Assembly (NCBI GenBank): GCA_027311205.1
Contig: DAICZI010000080.1
Location: 1-7,221 of the forward strand
Reading direction: 5' to 3'
DNA from: Beijerinckiaceae bacterium
GTDB lineage: Bacteria; Pseudomonadota; Alphaproteobacteria; Rhizobiales; Beijerinckiaceae
Length of the DNA stretch: 7,221 bases
Below, piece by piece: positions 5,324 through 7,221 of this stretch. The position numbers were made by a program, and so were the translations under genes. Position 1 is the stretch's first letter. Each line of letters begins with the position of its first letter. A model generated the notes under the pieces. It was not told the origin of the DNA. It worked only from the letters and a program-made list of their open reading frames with translations, and did no database searches.

Positions 5324-7221
5324 CTATTTGACCACCGTCGGGTTGGTGTTCGGACGGGGGTTGAAATCCGCTGGAATGTTGTTCTTGAGCCCAAGCTGGA
5401 TGTCGACAGGGGTGATGCCGATGGCCTTGCAGTCGGGGCCATCTTTTTCCGGCATTTTGGTGAGCCATGCCTTCGGCACTTCGGCATAGCTGGCGGGCAG
5501 CGGCTTGGCGGAACCCAGCAGCCGCGCGGGATCAAAAGCTGCGACGAGCGTGCTGACGCCGGGGGTGATGGCATCATCCGGCCCCATGTTGGCAAGGCCA
5601 AACTCGCGCTTGCCAAGCTCGCGGGCTTTGGCTTCGTCGGGCAGTCTGGCGAGCGGGGTCAGATTGAACAAAGTATCAACAAACTTCACCACCGAGGATT
5701 GGCTGCCGCTCTCGTGAACGACCACATGCGCCTTGGCATAAGGCGAAATGACCAGCAATGGCACGCGCGGCCCGTTGGTGATGATCGAGCCATCGGGCCC
5801 GCGCGCCCGTTGCGGCGGCGTAACATGATCATAATCGCCTTCCGAATCATCCCAGGTGATGATGATGGCGCTATCGGCCCAATAGGGACTGGCGGCGATT
5901 TTGTTGATGGCGGTGGCGGCCATGATTTCGCTGATCGCCGCATCGGAATAGGCCGGGTGATCATCGTCACCGACAAAATTCTTCTGGATTTTCGGATCAG
6001 GATTGACCGGCTTGAGGCCCAAAGTGTTCTGATAGCCGCCCTTCACGAAAAACACGCCGGAAGAAGGCAGCGTTTGCTTGTCGAGCGCCGTGAAGAAATC
6101 CCCCAACCCATGCAGTTCGCCCCGCATTTTGGTGTTGTTGGCGACATAGCCGAAATATTGCGGGCCATTGTGATGGGCAATGTAGGAGGCGTGGTGGCCT
6201 TCGGCATCCATGGGGCCCTTGTCGGTCGATTCGTGATCGTAACCTTCCTCATACCACCCAAAGGGAATGGCAGCGCCGCCCTTTTTGGTGAGGAACGCAA
6301 TATCATCCTTGATGTCGCCGAGGTCGCCAGGCTTGTCATCATCATCGTCGGTGACTGCGCCGGTCGCGCCCTGTTTCATGCTGAGCTGGATGGTCGGGAA
6401 GGTCAGGTTTTCCTGCGTGTCATATTCCTTGCGCGGCGTGCCTTTGAAATCACCCGGATTGACGGGCATCGGGTTTTTGGTCTTGTCAAGCTGCGAGCCC
6501 CAATAGGGATCGGCGTCATTGACCACAGGCACGCCCATGCCGCCGTTGCCATTGCCCTTGAAGGCTTGATCGGGATGCAGTGCCCATTGCGTTTCGCCGG
6601 TCTGCGCGGCGATAATGGCGATGTTGCCGGGGGTCGAGGGGCCGGTGCTCATCTCGAAGATGTGGTCGAACAGCGTGAAACGATCAGCATAGCGCCACAG
6701 CAGGGGCACCGTGTCGCAATCCTCATGCGCCATGGCGAGTTCACCAAATTGCTTGGCCTTCAACGAGGGGTTGCCGGTGGGGGAATACTTCTTTTCTTCA
6801 CCCTGGGCATAGCGATCCATTTTCGCGACGCCGTTGACCGTATCCATCTTGAACACCGTCCACGAGTGCGAATGGTCAATGTCGTCAGTGTCGGCGGCTG
6901 ATTGCGCCTTGCCGATGCGGAAAGGCTGCACGACACCTTTGGAGCCATCGGTATTGATGATCACCTGATTGAAGCCAGGCATTTCATCAGCGGGCCGCGA
7001 ATAAAGCCCGTCAGCGCCGGGAAATGTGCCGAAATAGGAGTCGAAGGAGCGGTTTTCCTGATAAATCACGAAAACATGCTTCACTTTCTTGCGCAACGCG
7101 GCAATGAGGGCGGCCTCATCGGGGGCCGATGCCGGCGCAGCGGCGATGAAGGGCGCGATGTCCTTGCCGGGAGCGACCGCATGATAATTGGGCGCGGTGG
7201 CGGCCAAGGCGCCGGCGCTGG
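5324..7221 (-). CDS. Secreted PF04185 phosphoesterase (phospholipase C/acid phosphatase type), 5' end outside window
   Basis: This is a predicted exported phosphoesterase. At least 632 residues are visible. The frame stays open to the right edge, and the TTG at 7207 is probably not the start, because the preceding codons read SAGA before LAATAP, which looks like the end of a signal peptide. Numbering from that TTG, family motifs are HVFVIYQENRSFDSYFG (44-60; E51 and N52 are expected metal ligands), STGPSTPGN (187-195; the segment expected to hold the nucleophilic Ser/Thr), TWDDSEGDYDHVTPP (451-465; D453 and D454 are expected metal ligands) and GPRVPLLVISPYAK (479-492). Such enzymes hydrolyse phosphomonoesters or phospholipid head groups outside the cytoplasm; the substrate here is not determinable. 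A run of five Asp (287-291) lies in a central insert. Only two cysteines are visible (C164, C593), which could form a disulfide after export. The gene converges on the GGDEF-EAL gene with a 141-nt spacer; its promoter is outside the window. Confidence 0.9.
   Translation of the reverse strand, partial: SAGALAATAPNYHAVAPGKDIAPFIAAAPASAPDEAALIAALRKKVKHVFVIYQENRSFDSYFGTFPGADGLYSRPADEMPGFNQVIINTDGSKGVVQPFRIGKAQSAADTDDIDHSHSWTVFKMDTVNGVAKMDRYAQGEEKKYSPTGNPSLKAKQFGELAMAHEDCDTVPLLWRYADRFTLFDHIFEMSTGPSTPGNIAIIAAQTGETQWALHPDQAFKGNGNGGMGVPVVNDADPYWGSQLDKTKNPMPVNPGDFKGTPRKEYDTQENLTFPTIQLSMKQGATGAVTDDDDDKPGDLGDIKDDIAFLTKKGGAAIPFGWYEEGYDHESTDKGPMDAEGHHASYIAHHNGPQYFGYVANNTKMRGELHGLGDFFTALDKQTLPSSGVFFVKGGYQNTLGLKPVNPDPKIQKNFVGDDDHPAYSDAAISEIMAATAINKIAASPYWADSAIIITWDDSEGDYDHVTPPQRARGPDGSIITNGPRVPLLVISPYAKAHVVVHESGSQSSVVKFVDTLFNLTPLARLPDEAKARELGKREFGLANMGPDDAITPGVSTLVAAFDPARLLGSAKPLPASYAEVPKAWLTKMPEKDGPDCKAIGITPVDIQLGLKNNIPADFNPRPNTNPTVVK

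Noticed and set aside
5699..6901. A 400-codon open frame on the plus strand opposite the phosphoesterase gene
   Set aside because: It mirrors a coding sequence with clear PF04185 motifs. The translation is low in recognisable structure (Ile/Arg/Gly rich), typical of an antisense shadow.
7205..7207. TTG at 7207 as the phosphoesterase start
   Set aside because: The frame continues open to the edge, the preceding residues look like the end of a signal peptide, and an exported enzyme needs one, so the true start lies outside the window.

Overview
The window reads as chromosomal DNA of a GC-rich Gram-negative proteobacterium, most likely an alphaproteobacterium. The basis is strong G/C bias at third codon positions, Shine-Dalgarno-type starts, a PAS-GGDEF-EAL protein of proteobacterial type, and an exported PF04185 phosphoesterase. 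The assignment to a class is inference, because no rRNA or other taxonomic marker is present. There is no sign of a mobile element, phage, CRISPR array or tRNA.

Layout: (1) positions 1-1612, plus strand, hold the 3' part of a DUF898 (YjgN-like) membrane protein gene, followed 14 nt later by a membrane-anchored M48 zinc metallopeptidase; the two look like one operon. (2) After a 93-nt gap with a convincing sigma70-type promoter and an inverted repeat on its -35 element, positions 1706-2602 encode a stand-alone intradiol ring-cleavage dioxygenase of the catechol/hydroxyquinol 1,2-dioxygenase type, with all four iron ligands. (3) After about 220 nt of non-coding, partly AT-rich DNA, positions 2822-5182 encode a bifunctional-looking cyclic-di-GMP enzyme with six membrane helices, then PAS, GGDEF and EAL domains. 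(4) A 141-nt convergent spacer carries two strong hairpins. (5) From 5324 to the right edge, minus strand, lies a PF04185 phosphoesterase (phospholipase C/acid phosphatase type) whose N-terminus is cut by the window end.

The genes do not form one evident pathway. The only functional coupling supported by arrangement is the DUF898-M48 pair. The dioxygenase has its own promoter and no visible ring-cleavage partners, the c-di-GMP gene stands alone, and the phosphoesterase converges on it from the other strand. I found no convincing undescribed multi-gene system. The points most worth a second look are the hairpin element at 5251-5291, the non-canonical I-site and unassigned membrane sensor region of the GGDEF-EAL protein, the altered substrate loop of the dioxygenase, and the inverted repeat over its promoter. 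Several starts are revised here: the dioxygenase to ATG 1706, the GGDEF-EAL protein to ATG 2822, and the phosphoesterase as open beyond the window edge.
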